Positions 10,545-20,662 of a stretch of DNA of 34,864 nucleotides are shown here, piece by piece. The notes under the pieces were generated by a model. That model did not search any database and was not told the DNA's origin. It worked only from the letters and a program-made list of their open reading frames with translations. Position numbers and translations under genes: made by a program. The first letter of the stretch is position 1, and every line of letters begins with the position of its first letter. The stretch lies in contig AVPN01000397.1 of assembly GCA_000695325.1 (NCBI GenBank), positions 1 to 34,864 on the forward strand. Direction: 5' to 3'. This DNA comes from Pleurobrachia bachei. Its lineage: Eukaryota; Ctenophora; Tentaculata; Cydippida; Pleurobrachiidae.

Positions 10545-12619
10545 CTGTAATAGCTTGCCGCCCCTATAAAACTCCGTAGCTGCTGATAGTTTTCAGGTGG
10601 TGGCATGGTTGACAGTGCTCTCGTCCTCTCCTCTATAGGTACGATGCCGTGTGGTGTCAGTTTGTAACCAAGGTACTCAACAGTGTCAACCATCACGTGG
10701 CATTTTTCCCTCCGACATTTCAGTCCACTTTGAGAGAGACGGTTAACAACCTCACGTACTCTCTCCATGTGCTCCTCCACAGTAGGAGCGGTAATGATAA
10801 TATCATCCACCCGACATCTGGTACCAGGTATCTGTCCAATAATGTGATCCATGGTCCTCTGCCAAATTCCTCCGGCTGAACTCACACCGAACGGTAATCT
10901 TACAGGAGCAAACAGTCCCCTGTGTGTGTTAACACATAGCTTGACCTGGTCCTCTTCACATAACACTAGTGAATTATAGGCCTGTTTAACATCGAGCTTT
11001 GTGTACAGTCCGGTATGCATACCTTCCAGACATTCCTCTAGCCCTGGTATGGGGTAAACTGTACAATCCAATGCCGGGTTCACTCCACTCTTGTAATCAC
11101 CACACAAGCGTACCGTTGAATCTGATTTCCGCACCGGAACCATCGGTGATGCCCAGGCAGAAGAATTGACGGGTCTCCATGTCCCCTCAGCTACCAACCG
11201 GTCAATTTCTGTATCAACCTGCTGTTTAATACTAAAAGGAATGTCACGAGCCCTGTGGAATTTAGGAACGGCCTGTGCCTTCCAATCGAGAGAGATTACA
11301 CCCTCTACAGTACCGACTCCCTCAGTAAAGCAATAAATTATACCCGAAAACCTCTTCCCGGAACTTACTATAGGGGTCGTTGGATGTACAGGACTCGATG
11401 CTGCACACCTTGATGGCACTGAACTGGTTCCACAAGTCAGGGTAAAGTACCTTCATCCAGGATCTACCAAGTAGAGATGGGGTACTCTTGTTATCCGTTA
11501 CAAACAACGGTAACCTGTAACGGCTTGGTGTGTTAGCATGAGGACCCCCGCCCTTGCGGGACGGGGCTTGGGGAAGGGATGAGGTATGGGGTTGGGGTAT
11601 GGGGTTGGGCTGACTCACTGCACATACACTGACCCACACCTTTCTAGCTTGCTCCCTCTCTCCGTTTGCAACTCTAAAACTGATAACTTCATCGCTCTCA
11701 ATCTCACAAGTGCTCAAATCATTGTTTATATCAATATCACACTCATTTAACAATTTGGAAACTTTGCTTGCTTGAATCAGTGTTATCTCACTCCCCGTGT
11801 CAACTTGCATCTTCTTTGTCGTGGTTTGAGTTCCTCTCTTCATCTCGATTTCCACAGTCACTGGATCGGGTGTGTGTACCTCCAGCTCTATCTCCGTTGC
11901 TGAGACTGTTGCTTCTGCTCGTTTCTTTCCTCGGCACTGTTTCTCTATGTGCCCTGTCTTCTTGCAGTATCTACACTCTGTCTTGCAGTTGGATGCTGTG
12001 TGTCCTCGCAGTGTACACCTGGAACATTTGCTGTCGTTCCTCTGGTTCTGGAACTGTGGTCTGGATCTCGGGATCTGGGTTGCGTTGACTGCCTGGTAGG
12101 ATGGGTGTTTCACCGCTGCCACTTCAGCCAGGGTCTGGACTTTGGCCAATGCGTCGGCACTCGAAATCTCCTCTCCAGCCTCAGCAATTGCAGCTTTAGC
12201 CTGCTCAGATTTCAGACCCATCATGAATCTATCTCGCACCAGGAATTCCATCGTATTCTTAGGGAAGTTGCACATTCTCGCTTGTCTTTGTAATCTCGTC
12301 AGGAACGCCGCTGGAAGTTCTGATTGCTGCACCATTCCATAGAAAGTCATCCTCTCAAGCATAACCAGCTTAGGAGGGTTAATACATGCTCTCAACTGCC
12401 TCACTACTTCTTTGTAGTCTGTCTGCAGTAGGTCGTCTCCAAATATACTTTTGAGACTGCTGTATCCGGTAGGGCCTATAGTTGCCGCGATGGCGTGGAC
12501 CCACTTGTCTTTTGGAGTAGAATTGAACCCCAATGTAAGCTCCAAGCGCTCGATCCACTCGATCAGTGTTTTGGGAGTCCCTGCCCATGGTTCTATTTGC
12601 ATTTTCATACTCGTCGCCA
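10545..12619 (-). mobile_element. Second Ty3 RT-protease-gag part
   Basis: Nearly identical to 8520-10518 and extending further into the gag start next to the inner LTR at 12620. Contains the RT palm region, protease and both CCHC knuckles. Overlapping content with the neighbouring part shows duplication, either in the genome or in the assembly. Confidence 0.85.
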
Positions 12620-12835
12620 TGTTTTGAGTTGTACTGGAATGGACGCAACGACTCAGAGTTTTGGTTTTGTAAAAGATAGTTTGGTAAAATCTGGGGAATC
12701 TTAAACATCAGGGTTCCCACGCATTCCAATAGAGCCAGGGTCTGGGTAATGGAATGCGTGTTACATGAACCACGCCATGCAGTGCTAACTAGATATCTCC
12801 GCGCTCAGCCTCTGCTAGTTAAACTAGATACAACA
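12620..12835 (-). repeat. Inner Ty3 LTR, copy 1
   Basis: About 216 bp, beginning TGTTTTGAGTTGTACTGGAA and ending GATACAACA. The left edge is the inner subtype, different from the outer LTR pair. A gag start lies directly against it. Confidence 0.85.
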
Positions 12836-12887
12836 CCATGTACGGGTCACCCCGAACTCCACCAATTGTTTGTCAGCATGTAGTTAC
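12836..12887. repeat. Shared flank of inner LTRs, copy 1
   Basis: About 51 bp starting CCATGTACGGGTCACCCC and ending CATGTAGTTA follow the LTR here and again at 15513-15563. It is not part of the outer LTR or of the internal sequence seen at 6605. Confidence 0.75.
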
Positions 12888-13996
12888 ACGGTACACATTA
12901 CTACTTTGCCCCCTACCACACTAACTGCGATTTGACATGATAGCTTATAATAAGGGGTAATAGTCTTCCCCCGATAACCCCGGAGACTGACGATCAAAGT
13001 TTTGAGCAGACAGAAAGATAGCCTCTGCCGGATGTAGCGCACCGCATCAGGGATGGATTGTTTGGTTTTCCCGGAAAGGAGAACTGCCAGTCTGCGGTAG
13101 AACCTTTCTGCTTCGCGTCCCATGGTTCCGGTGGTAGAGAACACAATGGGTGTGAAGGAGGCTTTCTCTACTTCTAGGATTCGTTCATTATACACCCTCT
13201 TTTTCTCTTTCTCATGCGAAGCCAAGGCCGCTGTCAATGACTTTTTGATGTTAGAGTCGGCACGTGAGTTAAACACTCTGATGTCAAGAAAGGTTTTGTC
13301 CACCCATACATTCCTTGCAGACACGTCAAGCCTGGCTTGATCCTCGGTGTTGGCACTCTTGTACTTGAAATGCTCTCCAGTGATGGGCAGGAGATGTGGC
13401 TCAATAGTAACGTCTGTGCATCCAGCTTCGGAAAGAAGATTCGCAGTGAGGTCCCGTATTTGGTTGTGACGGAGATGAACATAGCCACCAAGGGGACAGG
13501 AGAGACAGTGCTCCATACTGTTAGGTTTTCCACACATACAGGTATGGGATATACCTTTAATGGGGAAATCATACCGTAGAGCCATTGCGTCCTGGAACTC
13601 CCCTTTGTTGAGAAGGAAGCCGTGTTCAGCGAGCGGGAGGGTTGTAACCCAGATGGAGGCTCCGCGTTGACACAGTTCCACATGGAGACGTTGTTGGCGG
13701 GGGTCTAGTTCGGCTGATGCAGTTTCAAGCTCGGCTTTCTGTTTCGCTCTCTTTGCCGTAAGAACTTTATGTTTGGCAACACTGAGATCTACTGTAGCTC
13801 TGTCCGCTCTCTCTGAGGTAATGTGAGTGTTCTGTTCGTTTATGAGTTCAGAAAGAGGGGCAGTAGCTTCAACAGATCTAGCATACTCGTCATCCGCGAT
13901 TTTGGTAGGATCAGATATGCCAATACAATCGGAATGATACCATGGTAACTGTGGAGTTTGGAATGGATCACTTGGACCGTAGCGTTTAACCTGACT
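12884..13996 (-). mobile_element. LINE fragment with CCHC knuckle and endonuclease-like end
   Basis: A minus-strand frame of about 370 codons, open from a TGA at 13997-13999. After a charged, coiled-coil-like stretch come an LPLAEHGFLLNKGEFQDA block, a zinc knuckle CMCGKPNSMEHCLSCPLGG followed by HLRHN, and an acidic segment RLDVSARNVW-x4-FLDIRVFN. The shared tail FTPIVFSTTG-x4-EAERFYRRLAVLLS and IRYIRQRLSFCLLKT comes last. The CxC-x8-H-x1-C-x2-C...HN arrangement followed by spaced Asp residues resembles the C-terminal zinc knuckle and restriction-like endonuclease of R2/NeSL-type LINEs. No RT domain precedes it, so it is 5'-truncated. It lies inside the Ty3 composite. Confidence 0.7.
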
Positions 13997-14057
13997 TCAT
14001 GGGGGTGCTACTCGGACCAAACAGGTGATGAAATACCTCCCCCTCCACTATACTTAC

Positions 14058-14254
14058 ATTGCTATGGTAACACAGCTCGCAAAGCACTCCGATTCTCCAC
14101 AGTGGTCCAGATCCTTACCCTCATCCACTAAGTCAGTATACAGGGTGGGTTCATCTGCAGTGTCTCCATCCCAGGCCCTACAGCTGTTACATATTAGGCT
14201 GTTGTACCCCGGTACTAATAGTACTGCCAGGAAGAGAGGGAGGAGAGCAGACAT
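14058..14254 (-). pseudogene. Orphan signal-peptide exon, Ly6/uPAR-like
   Basis: Minus-strand ATG at 14254 opens a peptide with a clear signal sequence (MSALLPLFLAVLLVPGYNS). A Cys-rich start follows, LICNSC and later HCGESECFASC, the spacing expected for the first half of a Ly6/uPAR three-finger domain. Coding meets a strong GTAAGTA splice donor at 14057, so this is a first coding exon. The next exon would lie at lower coordinates, but within 60 bp the LINE fragment begins and no second half of the domain is visible. The exon therefore looks like a host gene fragment caught between retroelement copies, or a gene split by assembly. Ly6 proteins are secreted or GPI-anchored at the cell surface. 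Three-finger identity is inferred from half a domain only. Confidence 0.5.
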
Positions 14255-14566
14255 GTTTAACTGGGGGGGGGGACAGTGGCAGTCAGGAAATATATTGAAA
14301 CTTTGAAATCAACAAGAAACACAAATCCAGCCGAAGAATAGCTAAATAGAGCTCAATGTGGTGTGTGTTTACACACAAAGCTTCAACAAGAAACATCAAG
14401 TGAGAAACACAAACAAGAAAATATAGCAAGGTGTTTCTGAGCAAATTCATATTCCTAGAGGACGATAATCGTATTTTCTTCTTTCACATTCGCTTTCTCC
14501 CTCCTAGTAGTATGATATACCCCTCGTGACGTCCCTCACAAATCATGTGACGTATATCAACCTATA
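14255..14566. other. Upstream flank of the Ly6-like exon
   Basis: Not Ty3 sequence. It contains a G-run (14264-14272), repeated CAACAAGAAACA phrases and a short GTGTGT/ACACAC hairpin near 14360. Probably the 5' flank or 5' UTR of the orphan exon. It joins partial gag sequence at about 14567. Confidence 0.4.
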
Positions 14567-15301
14567 TCAACCTATGTGCCCTGTCTTCTTGCAGTATCTA
14601 CACTCTGTCTTGCAGTTGGATGCTGTGTGTCCTCGCAGTGTACACCTGGAACATTTGCTGTCGTTCCTCTGGTTCTGGAACTGTGGTCTGGATCTCGGGA
14701 TCTGGGTTGCGTTGACTGCCTGGTAGGATGGGTGTTTCACCGCTGCCACTTCAGCCAGGGTCTGGACTTTGGCCAATGCGTCGGCACTCGAAATCTCCTC
14801 TCCAGCCTCAGCAATTGCAGCTTTAGCCTTCTCCGATTTCAGACCCATCATGAATCTATCTCGCACCAAGAATTCCATCGTATTAGATTTCAGACCCATC
14901 ATGAATCTATCTCGCACCAGGAATTCCATCGTATTCTTAGGGAAGTTGCACATTCTCGCTTGTCTTTGTAATCTCGTCAGGAACGCCGCTGGAAGTTCTG
15001 ATTGCTGCACCATTCCATAGAAAGTCATCCTCTCAAGCATAACCAGCTTAGGAGGGTTAATACATGCTCTCAACTGCCTCACTACTTCTTTGTAGTCTGT
15101 CTGCAGTAGGTCGTCTCCAAATATACTTTTGAGACTGCTGTATCCGGTAGGGCCTATAAATAGTTGCCGCGATGGCGTGGACCCACTTGTCTTTTGGAGT
15201 AGAATTGAACCCCAATGTAAGCTCCAAGCGCTCGATCCACTCGATCAGTGTTTTGGGAGTCCCTGCCCATGGTTCTATTTGCATTTTCAGACTCGTCGCC
15301 A
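14567..15301 (-). mobile_element. Third partial gag part of the Ty3 composite
   Basis: Gag to first-knuckle sequence, nearly identical to 9923-10540 and 11950-12619, ending at the inner LTR at 15302. It contains a short internal tandem duplication. Fossil. Confidence 0.8.
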
Positions 15302-15512
15302 TGTTTTGAGTTGTACTGGAATGGACGCAACGACTCAGAGTTTTGGTTTTGTAAAAGATAGTTTGGTAAAATCTGGGGAATCTAAAACAAGGGTTCCCAC
15401 GCATTCCAACAGCCTGTCTGGGTGATGGAATGCGCGTTACAATGAACCACGCCATGCAGTGCTAACTAGATATCTCCGCGCTCAGCCTCTGCTAGTTAAA
15501 CTAGATACAACA
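15302..15512 (-). repeat. Inner Ty3 LTR, copy 2
   Basis: 211 bp, inner subtype edge TGTTTTGAGTTGTACTGGAA, ending TACAACA. It is followed by the same ~51-bp flank as inner copy 1. Confidence 0.85.
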
Positions 15513-15563
15513 CCATGTACGGGTCACCCCGAACTCCACCAATTGTTTGTCAGCATGTAGTTA
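15513..15563. repeat. Shared flank of inner LTRs, copy 2
   Basis: Matches 12836-12887, but is here joined directly to gag sequence at about 15563 instead of to the LINE block. Confidence 0.75.
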
Positions 15564-16016
15564 TCTCCTCTCCAGCCTCAGCAATTGCAGCTTTAGCCTT
15601 CTCAGATTTCAGACCCATCATGAATCTATCTCGCACCAGGAATTCCATCGTATTCTTAGGGAAGTTGCACATTCTCGCTTGTCTTTGTAATCTCGTCAGG
15701 AACGCCGCTGGAAGTTCTGATTGCTGCACCATTCCATAGAAAGTCATCCTCTCAAGCATAACCAGCTTAGGAGGGTTAATACATGCTCTCAACTGCCTCA
15801 CTACTTCTTTGTAGTCTGTCTGCAGTAGGTCGTCTCCAAATATACTTTTGAGACTGCTGTATCCGGTAGGGCCTATAGTTGCCGCGATGGCGTGGACCCA
15901 CTTGTCTTTTGGAGTAGAATTGAACCCCAATGTAAGCTCCAAGCGCTCGATCCACTCGATCAGTGTTTTGGGAGTCCCTGCCCATGGTTCTATTTGCATT
16001 TTCATACTCGTCGCCA
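15564..16016 (-). mobile_element. Fourth partial gag part of the Ty3 composite
   Basis: The gag N-terminal half, nearly identical to the other gag parts, ending at the LTR at 16017. Fossil. Confidence 0.8.
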
Positions 16017-16227
16017 TGTTTTGAGTTGTACTGGAATGGACGCAACGACTCAGAGTTTTGGTTTTGTAAAAGATAGTTTGGTAAAATCTGGGGAATCTTA
16101 AACAAGGGTTCCCACGCATTCCAACAGCCTGTCTGGGTGATGGAATGCGCGTTACAATGAACCACGCCATGCAGTGCTAACTAGATATCTCCGCGCTCAG
16201 CCTCTGCTAGTTAAACTAGATACAACA
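16017..16227 (-). repeat. Inner Ty3 LTR, copy 3 (shared)
   Basis: 211 bp, inner subtype. It has a gag start on one side and the purine tract plus integrase end on the other. It therefore serves as the boundary of two head-to-tail element parts, the arrangement expected from LTR-LTR recombination between tandem copies. Confidence 0.85.
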
Positions 16228-17214
16228 CCCCTCCGTCGTAATATGTGACCGTTCTACCCGGGCACAAACCTATCAGGCTCCCGCCTCTCTCTAGTTGATG
16301 CTCTCGGGAGAGGGCGAGCTGACACAACAGACTCCTGGCTTCTCTCACTCACACTCACCGGACCGGGTTGGGACAGGGGCTGGGTGTCGGAGAAGGTCAG
16401 GGTAGGAAAATGGGGGTTACTGGGTTGATTGGGGTTAAATTCAGTTTTACGGGTTTCCTAACCTTGGACCTGTCGATCACGTGGTCGACGTGTCTGATCC
16501 TACCAGTTTTGAGTTGTATTACAGACTGACTCACGATTGATTCAACAATGTCTGGAATCCATTTCCCATTGTTGATGTCGCGGTAGTAAACTTCTTGTCC
16601 GATCTCGAACTCCCGTTGAGGTGCTCTAGTGTTGTGTAGCTTGGGTTCTGAGACAGGAGTATACAACGGGTTTACTGCAGCTAATGGAGTCCTGAGTTTC
16701 CTCCCCACAAATCTCTCAGCTGGGGTGGATCCATCCCCGTGTATGGGTGTGTTGTTGTGCTGTAAAATCCACTCGTCTAAACTGACTCCTTTCTTGAATG
16801 CACTTTTCACCTTGTCCACGTAACATTCTGCTAGACCATTACTCCTCTGATTGTAAGGTGGGCTCTTGGGGTGATGCACCCCCCTTTCCTTGAGCCATAT
16901 CTCTGTTTCCTCGCTGATAAGTTGAGGACCATTGTCCGTTACCAGGATATCTGGTAGTCCCCCGTTCTGAAACTGCCGGGTGAGGACTCTGATGATTGAA
17001 GAAGAGGTGGTGGAGCTGACTGGTATAACATCTATCCAGTTGCTGTATGAGTCAACAATGAGAAAGTAGTCTTTTCCCTCCCACTGGAAGAGGTCGGCAT
17101 GTGCTCTTTCCCAGGCGGCCCTAGAAGCGGGCCATGGTTGTACCGTGTATGCTGGCCGCTTCGATGCTTCAACACAGTTCTGGCAGCTCTTGCAACGCTG
17201 CTCCAATACATTGT
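16228..17214 (-). mobile_element. Second Ty3 integrase part
   Basis: Nearly identical to 6605-7590, and here the core and C-terminal part lie in one frame of 269 codons. The DDE motifs are as in the first copy. Fossil part of the composite. Confidence 0.85.
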
Positions 17215-19136
17215 CTATTCCTGGCCACCAAACATAACCACGAGCAATCCTCTTGGAATACTCGATACAACCTCACGTACTCTCTCCATGTGCTCCTCCA
17301 CAGTAGGAGCGGTAATGATAATATCATCCACCCGACATCTGGTACCAGGTATCTGTCCAATAATGTGATCCATGGTCCTCTGCCAAATTCCTCCGGCTGA
17401 ACTCACACCGAACGGTAATCTTACAGGAGCAAACAGTCCCCTGTGTGTGTTAACACATAGCTTGACCTGGTCCTCTTCACATAACACTAGTGAATTATAG
17501 GCCTGTTTAACATCGAGCTTTGTGTACAGTCCGGTATGCATACCTTCCAGACATTCCTCTAGCCCTGGTATGGGGTAAACTGTACAATCCAATGCCGGGT
17601 TCACTCCACTCTTGTAATCACCACACAAGCGTACCGTTGAATCTGATTTCCGCACCGGAACCATCGGTGATGCCCAGGCAGAAGAATTGACGGGTCTCCA
17701 TGTCCCCTCAGCTACCAACCGGTCAATTTCTGTATCAACCTGCTGTTTAATACTAAAAGGAATGTCACGAGCCCTGTGGAATTTAGGAACGGCCTGTGCC
17801 TTCCAATCGAGAGAGATTACACCCTCTACAGTACCGACTCCCTCAGTAAAGCAATTATACCCGAAAACCTCTTCCCGGAACTTACTATAGGGGTCGTTGG
17901 ATGTACAGGACTCGATGCTGCACACCTTGATGGCACTGAACTGGTTCCACAAGTCAGGGTAAAGTACCTTCATCCAGGATCTACCAAGTAGAGATGGGGT
18001 ACTCTTGTTATCCGTTACAAACAACGGTAACCTGTAACGGCTTGGTGTGTTAGCATGAGGACCCCCGCCCTTGCGGGACGGGGCTTGGGGAAGGGATGAG
18101 GTATGGGGTTGGGGTATGGGGTTGGGCTGACTCACTGCACATACACTGACCCACACCTTTCTAGCTTGCTCCCTCTCTCCGTTTGCAACTCTAAAAATGA
18201 TAACTTCATCGCTCTCAATCTCACAAGTGCTCAAATCATTGTTTATATCAATATCACACTCATTTAACAATTTGGAAACTTTGCTTGCTTGAATCAGTGT
18301 TATCTCACTCCCCGTGTCAACTTGCATCTTCTTTGTCGTGGTTTGAGTTCCTCTCTTCATCTCGATTTCCACCGTCACTGGGTCGGGTGTGTGTACCTCG
18401 AGTTCTATCTCCGTTGCTGAGACTGTTGCTTCTGCTCGTTTCTTTCCTCGGCACTGTTTCTCTATGTGCCCTGTCTTCTTGCAGTATCTACACTCTGTCT
18501 TGCAGTTGGATGCTGTGTGTCCTCGCAGTGTACACCTGGAACATTTGCTGTCGTTCCTCTGGTTCTGGAACTGTGGTCTGGATCTCGGGATCTGGGTTGC
18601 GTTGACTGCCTGGTAGGATGGGTGTTTCACCGCTGCCACTTCAGCCAGGGTCTGGACTTTGGCCAATGCGTCGGCACTCGAAATCTCCTCTCCAGCCTCA
18701 GCAATTGCAGCTTTAGCCTTCTCAGATTTCAGACCCATCATGAATCTATCTCGCACCAGGAATTCCATCGTATTCTTAGGGAAGTTGCACATTCTCGCTT
18801 GTCTTTGTAATCTCGTCAGGAACGCCGCTGGAAGTTCTGATTGCTGCACCATTCCATAGAAAGTCATCCTCTCAAGCATAACCAGCTTAGGAGGGTTAAT
18901 ACATGCTCTCAACTGCCTCACTACTTCTTTGTAGTCTGTCTGCAGTAGGTCGTCTCCAAATATACTTTTGAGACTGCTGTATCCGGTAGGGCCTATAGTT
19001 GCCGCGATGGCGTGGACCCACTTGTCTTTTGGAGTAGAATTGAACCCCAATGTAAGCTCCAAGCGCTCGATCCACTCGATCAGTGTTTTGGGAGTCCCTG
19101 CCCATGGTTCTATTTGCATTTTCAGACTCGTCGCCA
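17215..19136 (-). mobile_element. Third Ty3 gag-protease-RT part
   Basis: A 640-codon open frame from the gag start (MATSLKMQIEPW) through both CCHC knuckles and the protease into the RT palm. It shows gag and pol in one frame. Its gag edge abuts the LTR at 19137. Fossil. Confidence 0.85.
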
Positions 19137-19348
19137 TGTTTTGAGTTGTACTGGAATGGACGCAACGACTCAGAGTTTTGGTTGTGTAAAAGATAGTTCT
19201 GGTAAAATCTGGGGAATCTTAAACAAGGGTTCCCACGCATTCCAACAGCCTGTCTGGGTGATGGAATGCGCGTTACAATGAACCACGCCATGCAGTGCTA
19301 ACTAGATATCTCCGCGCTCAGCCTCTGCTAGTTAAACTAGATACAACA
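19137..19348 (-). repeat. Inner Ty3 LTR, copy 4
   Basis: 212 bp, inner subtype edge, ending TACAACA, with gag sequence on both sides. Confidence 0.85.
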
Positions 19349-20010
19349 GGTTCTTGCAGTATCTACACTCTGTCTTGCAGTTGGATGCTGTGTGTCCTCT
19401 CAGTGTACACCTGGAACATTTGCTGTCGTTCCTCTGGTTCTGGAACTGTGGTCTGGATCTCGGGATCTGGGTTGCGTTGACTGCCTGGTAGGATGGGTGT
19501 TTCACCGCTGCCACTTCAGCCAGGGTCTGGACTTTGGCCAATGCGTCGGCACTCGAAATCTCCTCTCCAGCCTCAGCAATTGCAGCTTTAGCCTTCTCAG
19601 ATTTCAGACCCATCATGAATCTATCTCGCACCAGGAATTCCATCGTATTCTTAGGGAAGTTGCACATTCTCGCTTGTCTTTGTAATCTCGTCAGGAACGC
19701 CGCTGGAAGTTCTGATTGCTGCACCATTCCATAGAAAGTCATCCTCTCAAGCATAACCAGCTTAGGAGGGTTAATACATGCTCTCAACTGCCTCACTACT
19801 TCTTTGTAGTCTGTCTGCAGTAGGTCGTCTCCAAATATACTTTTGAGACTGCTGTATCCGGTAGGGCCTATAGTTGCCGCGATGGCGTGGACCCACTTGT
19901 CTTTTGGAGTAGAATTGAACCCCAATGTAAGCTCCAAGCGCTCGATCCACTCGATCAGTGTTTTGGAGTCCCTGCCCATGGTTCTATTTGCATTTTCATA
20001 CTCGTCGCCA
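19349..20010 (-). mobile_element. Fifth partial gag part, next to the outer 5' LTR
   Basis: Gag to first knuckle. The gag ATG (20011-20009 on the minus strand) takes its A from the last base of the LTR, so TGGCGACGAG, the place where a primer-binding site should sit, overlaps the first gag codons. Fossil. Confidence 0.8.
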
Positions 20011-20240
20011 TGTTTTATCTGCACTGGAACGGACGCAACGACTCAGAGTTTTGGTTTTGTAAAAGATAGTTTTGGTAAAATCTGGGGAATCTTAAACATC
20101 AGGGTTCCCACGCATTCCAATAGAGCCAGGGTCTGGGTAATGGAATGCGTGTTACATGAACCACGCCATGCAGTGCTAACTAAATATCTATAACTAAATA
20201 TCTCCGCGCTCAGCCTCTGCTAGTTAAACTAGATACAACA
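20011..20240 (-). repeat. 5' LTR of the outer Ty3 element
   Basis: 230 bp from TGTTTTATCTGCACTGG to AGATACAACA, the same subtype as the left outer LTR. Followed by the GAACT target duplication. Confidence 0.85.
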
Positions 20241-20245
20241 GAACT
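20241..20245. repeat. Target-site duplication GAACT, right copy
   Basis: Matches 6409-6413 and defines the outer limits of the composite. Confidence 0.85.
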
Positions 20246-20662
20246 ATTGACGTAAATTATTTGATATCACGAAATTTTGCTATCCCGTCGGGCTCTTACC
20301 GATTTAGCCGTACTGTGAGCACATTTGGGCGTTGTCAGGCATTGATTAGTCAACCTCCCCGCTGGTCCATCCCGAAAACGGCGTCTAAGCACCTTATCGG
20401 ACGGCTTAACATGTACTATATTCCTAGTGTTATGTGTGTATGCTCATAACTCGTTTCATAAGATCAAGTTATTCTCAAAGCTCCCGTATTCCCTTCACTT
20501 CACTCGTAAGTTACTGAGTATCGATCGTTGTTTTTGTAAAAGATATGAGCATGAAAATTGGTTACGTTAACTAGGGTCGATCTAGGGTTCATCAGATTGA
20601 TCCTTGAGGTAATCCCATCCCATTTTACTAACATACTACTGTTTTTTATCTAGGCTGCAACT
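20246..20662 (+). promoter_or_regulatory. EPRS promoter and 5' UTR with UTR intron
   Basis: No TATA box is evident. A good donor GTAAGT at 20506 and a good acceptor TTTTTTATCTAG at 20644-20653 define a likely 148-bp intron in the 5' UTR, leaving GCTGCAACT before the EPRS ATG. The acceptor could instead receive a trans-spliced leader. The promoter must fit into about 260 bp between the Ty3 LTR and the donor, or overlap the LTR itself. Confidence 0.45.

Larger units (their letters stand above)
6414..20240 (-). mobile_element. Composite Ty3/gypsy (Mag-like) LTR element
   Basis: The outer edges are LTRs beginning TG and ending CA, flanked by the GAACT target duplication. Parts show a single-frame gag-pol order of gag with two CCHC knuckles, aspartic protease (DTGSE), reverse transcriptase, RNase H and integrase, all on the minus strand. 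A purine-rich GGAGGGG tract abuts the 3' LTR (plus 6605-6611). Four further LTR copies and several overlapping partial gag-pol copies lie inside, together with a 1.7-kb block that is not Ty3. As a whole it is broken, a mosaic with roughly ten internal junctions. Copies are nearly identical to each other, which indicates recent activity, or allelic copies joined by the assembler. RT and RNase H character suggests the Mag (K02A2.6-like) lineage. Confidence 0.85.

Noticed and set aside
12142-12342. Novel small Cys-rich secreted protein on the plus strand
   Set aside because: It is the complement of the gag coding sequence and is repeated with every gag copy.
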